From JAJEFO01 sp965209045 (GTDB lineage Bacteria; Pseudomonadota; Alphaproteobacteria; Rhodobacterales; Rhodobacteraceae), in NCBI GenBank assembly GCA_965209045.1, contig CBDBPW010000001.1, positions 62,001 to 126,000 on the forward strand: a stretch of 64,000 bases of DNA. Direction: 5' to 3'. The position numbers were made by a program, and so were the translations under genes. This document shows, piece by piece, positions 43,550 through 52,482 of the stretch (the stretch's first letter is position 1; the number at the start of each line of letters is the position of its first letter). Below the pieces are notes generated by a model. The model was not told where the DNA came from. It saw only the letters and a list, made by a program, of their open reading frames with translations, and ran no database searches.

Positions 43550-44833
43550 ATGAAAGCTCTGAAAGTCCCGGCAGCCGCCTTGGCTGCAGCCACTGCGCTT
43601 GGCGCCCCTGTCGTCGCCGCAGACTGTCCGGTCAAGGTGGGTGTCCTGCATTCCCTGTCAGGAACAATGGCGATTTCCGAGACGACGCTGAAGGACACCA
43701 TGCTGATGCTCGTCAACCGGCAGAACGGGGCCGGCGGCGTCCTCGGGTGCGAAATCGAGGCAGTCGTCGTCGATCCGGCCTCCGACTGGCCGCTCTTCGC
43801 CGAGAAGGCGCGCGAGCTCCTGACGGTGCACGAGGTCGACGTGATCTTCGGCAACTGGACTTCGGTCAGTCGAAAGTCGGTCCTGCCGGTGATCGAGGAA
43901 CTGAACGGCCTCCTGTACTATCCCGTTCAGTACGAAGGCGAGGAAAGCTCGAAGAACGTGTTCTATACCGGCGCCGCGCCGAACCAGCAGGCGATTCCGG
44001 CAACCGACTACTTTCTTGACGAGCTTGGCGTCGAGAAGTTCGCCCTCCTGGGAACCGACTACGTCTATCCGCGGACCACGAACAACATTCTTGAGTCCTA
44101 CCTGGTGTCAAAGGGCATCCCCGAAGGGGACATTTTCGTCAACTACACGCCTTTCGGCCACTCGGACTGGTCAAAGATCGTTGCCGACGTCGTTGCGCTG
44201 GGTGCTGACGGAAAGAAGGTGGGCGTCATCTCGACGATCAACGGCGATGCGAACATCGGCTTCTACAAGGAACTTGCCGCTGCAGGGATTTCGGCCGACG
44301 ACATCCCCGTCATCGCCTTCTCGGTCGGCGAAGAGGAGCTTTCGGGACTCGATGCCAGCAACCTCGTCGGGCACCTGGCGGCATGGAACTACTTCATGTC
44401 CGCCGACACGCCCGAGAACGAGGCGTTCATCTCTGCCTGGCATGCGTTCATCGGCGAGGAAAGCCGCGTCACCAACGACCCGATGGAAGCCCACTACATC
44501 GGTTTCAACATGTGGGTGAATTCAGTCACCGCAGCCGGGACCACCAATGTCGACGCGGTGCGCGAAGCGATGTGGGGCCAGGAATTCCCGAACCTCACCG
44601 GCGGCATGGCCGTGATGGGGGTGAACCACCACCTGTCGAAGCCGGTGCTGATCGGCGAAATCCAGGCGGACGGCCAGTTCGACATCATCAGCCAGACCGA
44701 AGAAGTCCCGGGCGACGCCTGGACCGATTTCCTGCCGGCATCCGCGATGCTGACATCGAACTGGAGCGAGCTGGACTGCGGCATGTACGACACCGGGACC
44801 GCGACCTGCGTCCAGATCAAGTCCAACTACTGA
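43550..44833 (+). CDS. urtA: urea ABC transporter substrate-binding protein
   Basis: This 427-residue periplasmic protein has a signal peptide (MKALKVPAAALAAATALGAPVVAA) and the UrtA-type mature start VKVGVLHSLSGTMAISE. Other signatures are GNWTSVSRKSVLPV and LLYYPVQYEGEE. ATG 43550 was chosen for the leader; GGGGAG is upstream. It heads urtABCDE, divergent from the urease operon, and delivers urea to UrtBC. Confidence 0.97.
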   Translation: MKALKVPAAALAAATALGAPVVAADCPVKVGVLHSLSGTMAISETTLKDTMLMLVNRQNGAGGVLGCEIEAVVVDPASDWPLFAEKARELLTVHEVDVIFGNWTSVSRKSVLPVIEELNGLLYYPVQYEGEESSKNVFYTGAAPNQQAIPATDYFLDELGVEKFALLGTDYVYPRTTNNILESYLVSKGIPEGDIFVNYTPFGHSDWSKIVADVVALGADGKKVGVISTINGDANIGFYKELAAAGISADDIPVIAFSVGEEELSGLDASNLVGHLAAWNYFMSADTPENEAFISAWHAFIGEESRVTNDPMEAHYIGFNMWVNSVTAAGTTNVDAVREAMWGQEFPNLTGGMAVMGVNHHLSKPVLIGEIQADGQFDIISQTEEVPGDAWTDFLPASAMLTSNWSELDCGMYDTGTATCVQIKSNY

Positions 44834-44843
44834 TCCGCGAACT

Positions 44844-44869
44844 CTCCGGCCGGAACTTCCCGGCCGGAG
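44844..44869 (+). terminator. stem-loop between urtA and urtB
   Basis: A perfect 10-bp GC-rich stem, CTCCGGCCGG / CCGGCCGGAG, with a 6-nt loop lies 10 bp after urtA and 18 bp before urtB. No U-run follows, so it is more likely a partial attenuator or a 3' stabiliser that lets the binding protein be made in excess of the membrane components. Confidence 0.7.
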
Positions 44870-44887
44870 TCCTTCAGGTGGGGCACC

Positions 44888-46846
44888 ATGAGAACGATCC
44901 TTCTTGCCTTGCACGTGCTGATCGGCTCGACCGCCGCAATGCTTGCCGAAACCGGTCCGATGCAGGCCATCCTGCAGGAACATCGGGACTTGATCGTAAA
45001 GAGCTCGCGCAAGACGATAGGACCCGCAATCGAGGCCGTCGCCACCAGCGGGCTGCCCGAAGCGCAGTCCGTGCTCCAGGCCTGGCAGGCCAAGACCATC
45101 TGGATGAGAAAGTCGGACGGGATGTTCTTCCTTGGCGAAGGGATCGATTCCAGGACCTACCGGCTGATCGACATCGACAGCGGCGACACGGCAGGCGAGT
45201 TTCCGAAGCGGGCACTGAAGAACATCAAGCCGAACAGCGGGATAAGGGCCATGATCGGAACGGCCTTGGTGCAGTTCCAGCTCCTCGACCCCGATCCGGG
45301 TCGGCGAACGGAGGCGCTTGATGCCATCGAGCGCTCACCGGACGCGAGCCTCCTGGCACCGCTCCGGAACTCGATCGAAGGCGAAAGCGACGCAGGGGTC
45401 CGGGCACGCAAGATGCGGATCGAACGGCTCCTGACCATCGCCCACGGCACGGACGTCGATGAGCGCGTGGCTGCCATCGAAGAGATGTCGACCGACCTCG
45501 GCGTCGATGTGCGCGCCGCGTTGAACCCGGTCGCAAGGACCGAGGTCATGGCTTTCGACGGAGAGATTCCCGAAGGGCTGAACGTGGCACGGCGCTTGAG
45601 TCCGGGCAGCGTTGACCTCCCTCGCGAGGAGGCGTACGCGCGCCTGGTCGCCGCCGAACTTGCCCCGGCCACGATCGGTCGCGACGCGATCCGCGAAGCG
45701 CTGATCGCCAACCTGGAAGACAATGCTGCAGGAGGCGTCCAGGCGGGCGAGCTTGGCGCAGACGAGGCGCGCATGCGCGCATATGGCGAGCTGGCGAGGG
45801 CCGGCACGGTTCCGCCGCTTGTCTCCGAAGCCGAGATCGACGCTGCGCTGGATGCTCACGTCTTCGCGGTCGTGTACGCCGAGGCCTCGCCCGCCGTTAC
45901 CGCTGCCGCCGAGTCGGCCCTTGCCCGGATCGCGAACCGGGTCGGCCTTTCCCAGGGTGCCGACCTGGCTCTCGACGCCCTCTCGCTCGCCTCGATCTAC
46001 TTTCTTGCCGCAATCGGCCTTGCCATCACCTTCGGCGTTATGGGCGTCATCAACATGGCCCACGGCGAGTTCATCATGATGGGCGCGTACACCGGCTACG
46101 TCGTGCAGCAATTCGTCCCTCATCATACCGTCTCGATCCTCCTTGCGGTGCCTCTGGCCTTCGCTGTCACCTTCAGTGCCGGCGTGGCGATGGAGCGGTT
46201 GGTGATCCGCTGGCTCTACAATCGCCCGCTGGAGACTCTCCTGGCCACTTTCGGCATCTCCATCGCCCTCCAGCAACTCGCCAAGAACATCTTCGGCACC
46301 CAGGCGCGCCCCCTGACCTCGCCAGGCTGGCTCGACGGGGCATGGGTCATCAACGATGTCATCTCGATCTCCCTCATCCGGATCGCGATCTTCGTTCTCG
46401 CGCTGGTCTTTCTGGGCATCTTCCTTTTCATCATGCATCGAACCCGGCTGGGACTGGAGACCCGCGCGGTAACGCAGAACCGGCGCATGGCGGCGGCAAT
46501 GGGGATCAATCCCGACCGGGTGAACATGCTGACTTTCGGGCTGGGATCCGGGATCGCCGGGATCGCGGGCGTGGCTATCGGGCTCTACGCAAAGGTCACC
46601 TCGGATCTCGGCGCGGACTACATCGTGCAGAGTTTCATGACCGTCGTCGTTGGCGGCGTCGGGAACATCTGGGGCACCCTTCTGGGGGCCACCGGCATCG
46701 GCTTCCTGCAGAAGGGGATCGAGTGGTTCAATCCCTCGAACACGCTCGCCGCCCAGACCTACATGATCATCTTCATCATCGTCGTCTTCATCCAGCTCCG
46801 CCCGCAGGGAATCATCGCCCTCAAGGGCCGGGCGGCGGGAGACTGA
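44888..46846 (+). CDS. urtB: urea ABC transporter permease with long periplasmic N-terminal region
   Basis: This 652-residue protein has an N-terminal signal-like helix (1-20) and then about 340 hydrophilic, helical residues before the LivH-type permease domain begins near 365 (ALSLASIYFLAAIGLAITFGVMGVINMAHGEF). The cytoplasmic EAA-type loop TRLGLETRAVTQNRRMAAAMGINPDRVN is present. Many UrtB proteins carry such an extension, but this one is at the long end. It lies 54 bp after urtA, behind a stem-loop. Confidence 0.95.
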   Translation: MRTILLALHVLIGSTAAMLAETGPMQAILQEHRDLIVKSSRKTIGPAIEAVATSGLPEAQSVLQAWQAKTIWMRKSDGMFFLGEGIDSRTYRLIDIDSGDTAGEFPKRALKNIKPNSGIRAMIGTALVQFQLLDPDPGRRTEALDAIERSPDASLLAPLRNSIEGESDAGVRARKMRIERLLTIAHGTDVDERVAAIEEMSTDLGVDVRAALNPVARTEVMAFDGEIPEGLNVARRLSPGSVDLPREEAYARLVAAELAPATIGRDAIREALIANLEDNAAGGVQAGELGADEARMRAYGELARAGTVPPLVSEAEIDAALDAHVFAVVYAEASPAVTAAAESALARIANRVGLSQGADLALDALSLASIYFLAAIGLAITFGVMGVINMAHGEFIMMGAYTGYVVQQFVPHHTVSILLAVPLAFAVTFSAGVAMERLVIRWLYNRPLETLLATFGISIALQQLAKNIFGTQARPLTSPGWLDGAWVINDVISISLIRIAIFVLALVFLGIFLFIMHRTRLGLETRAVTQNRRMAAAMGINPDRVNMLTFGLGSGIAGIAGVAIGLYAKVTSDLGADYIVQSFMTVVVGGVGNIWGTLLGATGIGFLQKGIEWFNPSNTLAAQTYMIIFIIVVFIQLRPQGIIALKGRAAGD

Positions 46847-46849
46847 GCC

Positions 46850-48082
46850 ATGCCTCAGGGCGCATTTGCCAGAAACCCCTCCGTGCTGGTCTTCCTTGCC
46901 GTTCTCGGCCTCTTCACCCTTGGCGTGACGCTGATGTCGGAATGGGCCGGGTCGGAGGTCGTCTCCACCTCATTCGTCAAGACGCTGGGCAAGACGCTTT
47001 GCCTCGCCCTGGTGGCCGTGGCAATGGACCTCGTCTGGGGCTACGCGGGCATTCTCAGCCTCGGCCACTTCGCGTTCTTCGGGCTTGGCGGCTACATGAT
47101 CGGAATGTGGCTGATGTACGAGCGGACCCGTGGCATCGTCGCCTCCTCGCTTGCCGAGGCGCCGATTCCGCCGACCGAATCCGAAATCGTCGGCGCAATC
47201 GGCAACCGGATCTTCGGAGTCGTGGGATCGAACGAATTCCCTGCAATCTGGGCGTTTGCGGACAGCCTCGCGCTGCAGCTCCTCTTCGTCGTGCTGGTGC
47301 CGGGTCTCCTCGCGCTCGCATTCGGCTGGCTCGCCTTCCGCTCCCGCGTAACGGGTGTCTACCTCTCGATCCTGACGCAGGCGATGACGCTGGCGCTGGC
47401 GCTGTACCTCTTCCAGAACGACAGCGGACTTCGTGGCAACAACGGGCTCTCCGGGCTGCAGAACCTGCCGGGGCTCGACCACGTGCCGCAATCGAGCATC
47501 TCGATCTGGTTCTTCTGGGCCTCGGCAGGCGCGCTGGCCCTGGGCTACGTGCTCGCGGCCTGGATCGTTTCGGGCAAGTTCGGTTCGGTGATCCGGGGCA
47601 TCCGCGACAACGAATCGAGGGTGCGTTTCCTGGGCTACCCGGTGGAGACCTACAAGCTCTTCGTCTTTACGGTCACGGCGATGATCGCCGGCATCGCCGG
47701 GGCGCTCTACTATCCGCAGGCGGGCATCATCAACCCGGCCGAAATCGCGCCCATCGCCTCGATATATCTTGCGGTCTGGGTCGCCATCGGCGGGCGTGGC
47801 CGGCTCTACGGCGCGGTGATCGGCGCGGCTTTCGTCAGCCTCGTCTCCTCGTGGTTCACCGGGGGACAGGCCCCCGACGCCAACCTGGGGTTCTACACGA
47901 TCAAGTGGGTCGACTGGTGGCTGGTTCTCCTGGGCCTCAGCTTCGTTGCGGTCACGCTCCTTGCGCCGAAGGGCATCGGCGGCCTGGCGGATCTCTGGAC
48001 CGGCCGGCGGACGCCCGACCGCCACGGCGCGGACCTGGGTCCCGATGCCGGTTCGCTGCGCGAGGCGGAGGCAGAACGGTGA
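46850..48082 (+). CDS. urtC: urea ABC transporter permease
   Basis: This 410-residue LivM-type permease has about ten helices. Signatures are AMDLVWGYAGILSLGHFAFFGLGGYMIG, GLSGLQNLPGL and the coupling loop SVIRGIRDNESRVRFLGYPVETYKLFVF. It starts 3 bp after urtB and its stop overlaps the urtD GTG. Confidence 0.96.
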   Translation: MPQGAFARNPSVLVFLAVLGLFTLGVTLMSEWAGSEVVSTSFVKTLGKTLCLALVAVAMDLVWGYAGILSLGHFAFFGLGGYMIGMWLMYERTRGIVASSLAEAPIPPTESEIVGAIGNRIFGVVGSNEFPAIWAFADSLALQLLFVVLVPGLLALAFGWLAFRSRVTGVYLSILTQAMTLALALYLFQNDSGLRGNNGLSGLQNLPGLDHVPQSSISIWFFWASAGALALGYVLAAWIVSGKFGSVIRGIRDNESRVRFLGYPVETYKLFVFTVTAMIAGIAGALYYPQAGIINPAEIAPIASIYLAVWVAIGGRGRLYGAVIGAAFVSLVSSWFTGGQAPDANLGFYTIKWVDWWLVLLGLSFVAVTLLAPKGIGGLADLWTGRRTPDRHGADLGPDAGSLREAEAER

Positions 48083-48819
48083 AATCGCTTCTCGAGGTCT
48101 CGGGCGTCTCGGTCTCCTTCGACGGCTTCAAGGCGATCAACAACCTTAGCTTCGCCATCGGCGACGCGGAACTTCGCGCCATCATCGGACCCAACGGCAC
48201 CGGGAAGACGACCTTCATGGACATAGTCACCGGCAAGACAAGGCCGGACGAAGGACGCGTCCTGTGGGGCGAGGGGAACATCTCGCTGCTGGGGCTCTCC
48301 GAAGCGCGGATCGCCCGCGAGGGCATCGGCCGCAAGTTCCAGAAGCCCACCGTGTTCGAAGACCAGACCGTGCTGGAAAACCTGCTCATGGCGCTCCGCA
48401 ATGCGCGCGGGCCGCTTCGGGTACTCTTCTACCGGCCGACGCCGGAGGATCTTGGCCGGGTGCACGAGCTGGCGGTCGAAATCGGGCTCCTGGGCGCGCT
48501 TGAGCGCAAGTCGGGCGAGCTGAGCCATGGACAGAAGCAATGGCTGGAGATCGGCATGCTGCTCGCGCAGGAGCCAAGATTGCTGCTTGTGGACGAGCCG
48601 GCCGCAGGCATGACGCCCGCGGAACGCGAACACACCACCGCGCTGCTGGTCGAGGCGGCAAGGTCCCGCGCGGTGGTGGTGATCGAGCACGACATGGATT
48701 TCGTGCGCCGCCTGGGCTGCAAGGTGACGGTCCTGCACGAGGGGGCGGTGCTGGCCGAAGGCAGTCTCGATCACGTGACGGCGAACCGGAAGGTCATCGA
48801 CGTCTACCTGGGGCGCTGA
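48079..48819 (+). CDS. urtD: urea ABC transporter ATP-binding protein
   Basis: This 246-residue LivG-type ATPase starts at GTG overlapping the urtC stop (GTGA). Walker A is IIGPNGTGKTTF. The ABC signature is LSHGQKQWLEIGM, the UrtD-specific variant in place of LSGGQ. Walker B is LLLVDEPAAGMTP and the H-loop is VVVIEHDMDFV. The protein begins VKSLLEVSGVSVSFDGF. Confidence 0.96.
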   Translation: MKSLLEVSGVSVSFDGFKAINNLSFAIGDAELRAIIGPNGTGKTTFMDIVTGKTRPDEGRVLWGEGNISLLGLSEARIAREGIGRKFQKPTVFEDQTVLENLLMALRNARGPLRVLFYRPTPEDLGRVHELAVEIGLLGALERKSGELSHGQKQWLEIGMLLAQEPRLLLVDEPAAGMTPAEREHTTALLVEAARSRAVVVIEHDMDFVRRLGCKVTVLHEGAVLAEGSLDHVTANRKVIDVYLGR

Positions 48820-48822
48820 GAG

Positions 48823-49518
48823 ATGCTGACGACAACCGAACTCACCCTGCACTACGGTCATTCGCAGATCCTCAACGGAATCTCGTTCGAGGCGAAAGCG
48901 GGCGAGATCACCTGCATCATGGGCACCAACGGCGTGGGCAAGACAAGCCTGATCCGCGCGATTTCAGGGGCGCATCCACGTTCCGGCGGCACGATGATCC
49001 TGGATGGCAAGGAACTGGGCGTGCTGCCCGCCCACGAACTTGCGCAAATGGGCGTCGGCGTGGTGCCGCAGGGTCGTGAAATCTTCCCGCTGCTGACGGT
49101 GCGCGAGAATCTCGAGACCGGATTCTCCTGCCTGCCTCGAACGGAGCATCGGATACCGGACGAGGTTTTCGAGATGTTTCCGGTCCTCTCCGATTTCCTG
49201 GACCGGAGGGGCGGGGACCTCTCTGGCGGCCAGCAACAGCAGCTGGCCATCGCCCGCGCGCTGGTCACCCGGCCCAGGCTGCTGCTGCTGGACGAACCGA
49301 CCGAAGGAATCCAGCCCAACGTCATCCATCAGATCGGCGAGGTGATCCGCAGGCTGCGCAAACGTGGCGACATGGCGATCGTGCTGGTGGAGCAGTATTT
49401 CGACTTTGCGTTCGACCTGGCGGACCGCATCGTCGTGCTGCGTCGCGGCGAGGCCATCCATTCGGGCGCAAGGGACAGCATCCCCCGGGACGAGCTGCTG
49501 TCCAAGGTGTCCGTCTAG
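48823..49518 (+). CDS. urtE: urea ABC transporter ATP-binding protein
   Basis: This 231-residue LivF-type ATPase has Walker A CIMGTNGVGKTSL, signature LSGGQQQQLAIARAL, Walker B LLLLDEPTEGIQP and H-loop MAIVLVEQYFDFA. It lies 3 bp after urtD and ends the transporter operon, convergent with the metal importer operon. Confidence 0.97.
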   Translation: MLTTTELTLHYGHSQILNGISFEAKAGEITCIMGTNGVGKTSLIRAISGAHPRSGGTMILDGKELGVLPAHELAQMGVGVVPQGREIFPLLTVRENLETGFSCLPRTEHRIPDEVFEMFPVLSDFLDRRGGDLSGGQQQQLAIARALVTRPRLLLLDEPTEGIQPNVIHQIGEVIRRLRKRGDMAIVLVEQYFDFAFDLADRIVVLRRGEAIHSGARDSIPRDELLSKVSV

Positions 49519-49564
49519 GGTCGATTGACGGCACGGCTGGCCCCGGCGACCATGGCAGATACGG

Positions 49565-50470
49565 TCAGTTCCGTACCGGTCCGAACACGGCGGCACATGC
49601 AAGGATCATGCCAGCCACGGTCCCCACCATGCCTGCGGCGCTCACCGCATTCTGCGATCCAAGCCATGCCGGCCCGCTGCCAGCCAGCATGAACCCGAGC
49701 GTCGCCGCGATGAGCGCGAAGGCGGCGGACCAGGCCACCTGGACGCCAAGCCGGTTCGTCATCAGTCGCGCGGCAGCCGGTGGGCAGATGAACATGGCGA
49801 TCACGATAATGGACCCGACGGCGTCAAATGCGGCGACTGCCGCGAGTGCTGACGCGATCACGATGCCAAGCCCGATTGCCCGCACCGGAAGCCCGAGCGT
49901 CCTCGCGAAGCCTTCGTCGAACGTGGAAATCGCGAGCGGACGCCAGAAGACGGCAAGGCACAGCCCGATGACAACGGTCACAAGGCAGATCCGGAACAGT
50001 TCGGGTGGAAGCCCAGCAAGCGCCACCGGGTCCACGAGCGACGCCCAGCCGGTTGCGTCCAGCCAGATCAGGCTCTCGAGATTGCCGAACAGGGCGTGCT
50101 CGACATCAAGATGGACTCCGGACGTGTCGGACTGCTCCAGGGCCAGCACGCCGGCCGCGAACATGGCGGTGAACACCACGCCCATTGCAGCGCCGGGCTC
50201 GATTCGGCCGAACCGGCGAATTCCCTCAATCAGCACGACAGCCACGACAGCGGCAGCGGCGGACCCGAGCAGCATCGGCCAGGTGGAGATCGTGCCGGTG
50301 ACCAGGAACGCGAGCACTATGCCCGGCAGGACAACGTGGCTGATCGCATCGCCGACAAGCGCCTGCCGCCTCAGGACAAGGAAGTTGCCCGGCAATGCGC
50401 AGGCCAATGCGGCCAGGCTCCCGATCAACAAGGGAGTCAGGGAAAAGGTGACAAAGTCCTCGCCGTTCAC
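49565..50470 (-). CDS. sitD: metal ABC transporter permease (Mn/Zn type)
   Basis: This 301-residue ABC-3 family permease has about eight helices. The segments LLIGSLAALACALPGNFLVLRRQALVGDAISHVVLPGI and EGFARTLGLPVRAIGLGIVIASA are typical. Its ATG overlaps the stop of the preceding permease gene by 4 bp. Together with that protein it forms the membrane pair of a SitABCD/TroABCD-type importer. Confidence 0.9.
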   Translation of the reverse strand: MNGEDFVTFSLTPLLIGSLAALACALPGNFLVLRRQALVGDAISHVVLPGIVLAFLVTGTISTWPMLLGSAAAAVVAVVLIEGIRRFGRIEPGAAMGVVFTAMFAAGVLALEQSDTSGVHLDVEHALFGNLESLIWLDATGWASLVDPVALAGLPPELFRICLVTVVIGLCLAVFWRPLAISTFDEGFARTLGLPVRAIGLGIVIASALAAVAAFDAVGSIIVIAMFICPPAAARLMTNRLGVQVAWSAAFALIAATLGFMLAGSGPAWLGSQNAVSAAGMVGTVAGMILACAAVFGPVRN

Positions 50471-51669
50471 TGGACGGCCTCCGGCGGGCCGATCCTGTGA
50501 TCGATCTCCGCGATCTGGTCGGACGTGAGGACGTCCTCGATCTGGGTCAGCCCGTCGTAGCGGGCGGCCGCAAGTTCAAGCTCGGGCGTGCCGCGCGCGA
50601 TCTCCCAGCGTTTCTCGTCCCGAAGCGCTCGGGCTGCACGCATGGTGCCCTCTCTAGTCGGCATGCCGTCCGCCCGGGCGAGACCTCGGGCCTTGAGCAA
50701 CCGGATCGTCAACGGCTCGTAGATCGGCTGGCCTTGGGCCAGTGCCAGCAGTCCCTGCCTCAGATGGACACCAGTCTGGAACCGCCGATGACGGACAAAC
50801 GAAGAGAGCAGGCCGCGGCGCGGCGCAAGCGCCATCGAGACCGCGAAAAGGCAAAAGCTCACGAGGACGATCAGCGGTCCTGTCGGCAGGTCGGGCGCAC
50901 TGGCGGAAAGGCCGGCGCCGAGCCAGGCCGCGATGCCCCCGAAAGCGCCAGCAAGAATCACGACCAGTTCGACCCGGTTTGTCCAGAACCGCGCCGTCAC
51001 GGGCGGGATGATGAGAAGCGCGACGATCAGGATGAGCCCCACGACCTTCAGCCCGACGACGGTGACGCCCAGCACCAGCCCCATCATCGTCAGGTCGATC
51101 CGGTCAAGACGCACTCCGCTGGTGGATGCAAATCCGGGATCGAAGGAAACCAGCGACATCGGACGCCGGAAAAGGAGGACGAGAGCGACGACGAGCAGGC
51201 CGCCAAGCGCGATCAGGATCGCGTCGGAAAGGAGCATGCCGGCGGTCGACCCGAGGAGGAAGCTCTCGAGGCCGGCCTGCTGCCCGGTCGACATGGTCTG
51301 GATGACGGTCAGCAGAACGATGCCAAGGCTGAAATAGGCCGACAGGACCGCGCCGATGGCGGCATCTTCGGAGAGGCGCGTGCGGGACGAAAGCCACTGG
51401 ACGGCGAACAGGCCGGACATCGCCGTGGCTGCGGAGCCGGCAAGCAGGGCAGGCAGGTGCCGTCCGTCATGCCCGGACAGCGTAAGCGCGATGAAGGCGA
51501 GGCCTATGCCGGGCAGCGTCGCATGTGCAATGGCGTCGCTGACGAGCGCGCGCTTGCGCAGGAACAGGAAGGTTCCGGTAACGCCCGCGGCAATTCCGAG
51601 CAGCACGGCGGCAACGGTCACGAGCGTGGCGTTGTACCCGAGTTGAAACGTCAGCGCGTCGCGCAGCAT
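50467..51669 (-). CDS. sitC: metal ABC transporter permease with C-terminal DtxR-like extension
   Basis: This 400-residue protein has an ABC-3 permease domain (1-290; VTGTFLFLRKRALVSDAIAHATLPGIGL). A cytoplasmic extension of about 110 residues follows, with HLRQGLLALAQGQPIYEPLT and TREGTMRAARALRDEKRWE, and then the tail SDQIAEIDHRIGPPEAVQ. The extension resembles the winged-helix and dimerisation part of DtxR/MntR-type proteins, as seen in other C-subunit permeases of Sit/Tro systems. It may sense or gate metal flux. It is coupled to sitD by ATGA. Confidence 0.88.
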   Translation of the reverse strand: MLRDALTFQLGYNATLVTVAAVLLGIAAGVTGTFLFLRKRALVSDAIAHATLPGIGLAFIALTLSGHDGRHLPALLAGSAATAMSGLFAVQWLSSRTRLSEDAAIGAVLSAYFSLGIVLLTVIQTMSTGQQAGLESFLLGSTAGMLLSDAILIALGGLLVVALVLLFRRPMSLVSFDPGFASTSGVRLDRIDLTMMGLVLGVTVVGLKVVGLILIVALLIIPPVTARFWTNRVELVVILAGAFGGIAAWLGAGLSASAPDLPTGPLIVLVSFCLFAVSMALAPRRGLLSSFVRHRRFQTGVHLRQGLLALAQGQPIYEPLTIRLLKARGLARADGMPTREGTMRAARALRDEKRWEIARGTPELELAAARYDGLTQIEDVLTSDQIAEIDHRIGPPEAVQ

Positions 51670-51674
51670 CGGTG

Positions 51675-52478
51675 TCAGGCGCGCGCTCTCTGCGGGTCCC
51701 GCATGCCCCGCTCCAGGCGCCCGCCATAGGCCGTGTCCAGCGCCTCGGACGTGAACGCCTTCCCGACCGGCCCGTCGCTGATCTTGCGGACGTTCATCAC
51801 CAGCACGTCGTCGAAATATTCTTCAACCGTGGAAAGGTCGTGATGCACCGCGACCACCGTCCTGCCGTCCGACCGAAGCGCCTTGAGCACCTTGATGATC
51901 GCCCGTTCGGTTGCCGCGTCGACGCCCGCGAAGGGTTCATCGAGCAGGTAGAGCATCGCGTCCTGCGCAAGCGCGCGCGCCAGGAACACGCGCTGCTGCT
52001 GCCCGCCCGAGAGCTGCCCGATCTGGCGCGCCGAAAAGTCCTCCATGCCGACGCGCTCCAGGGCGGCGATGACCATGTCCTCGTGATCGCGACCGAAGCG
52101 TCCAAGAAGGCCAAGACGCCTGTAGAGCCCCTGTGCCACGACGTCGACAACCCGCGCAGGGAAGTCCCAGTCGACGCTTGCACGCTGCGGGACATAGGCA
52201 ACGCGATCGCGGCTTCCTGCAAGCGTCGTTCCAAAGAACGTCGCGTGCCCTGCCAGCGGCTTGACGATGCCAAGAGCCGCCCTGAGCAGCGTGGACTTGC
52301 CGGCTCCGTTCGGTCCAATGATCCCGGTGACCCTGCCGGACCGGAACGTGGCGTCCACGGAAAACACCGCCGGCTTCCGGTCATAGGCGACCGTCATGCC
52401 GCGAACGACGAGGGGGCTGTCCCGGGTTGCCCGCTCGCGCGCGTTGCGCATGGTCACGTCTTCAAGTCGTGCCTCCAT
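51675..52478 (-). CDS. sitB: metal ABC transporter ATP-binding protein
   Basis: The protein has 267 residues from ATG 52478, which has GGGAG 10 nt upstream; GTG at 52496 is possible but overlaps sitA. Walker A is IIGPNGAGKSTLL, signature QLSGGQQQRVFLARAL, Walker B MLYLLDEPFAGVD and H-loop VAVHHDLS. It powers the SitCD permease pair. Confidence 0.93.
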   Translation of the reverse strand: MEARLEDVTMRNARERATRDSPLVVRGMTVAYDRKPAVFSVDATFRSGRVTGIIGPNGAGKSTLLRAALGIVKPLAGHATFFGTTLAGSRDRVAYVPQRASVDWDFPARVVDVVAQGLYRRLGLLGRFGRDHEDMVIAALERVGMEDFSARQIGQLSGGQQQRVFLARALAQDAMLYLLDEPFAGVDAATERAIIKVLKALRSDGRTVVAVHHDLSTVEEYFDDVLVMNVRKISDGPVGKAFTSEALDTAYGGRLERGMRDPQRARA

Positions 52479-52482
52479 GTCG

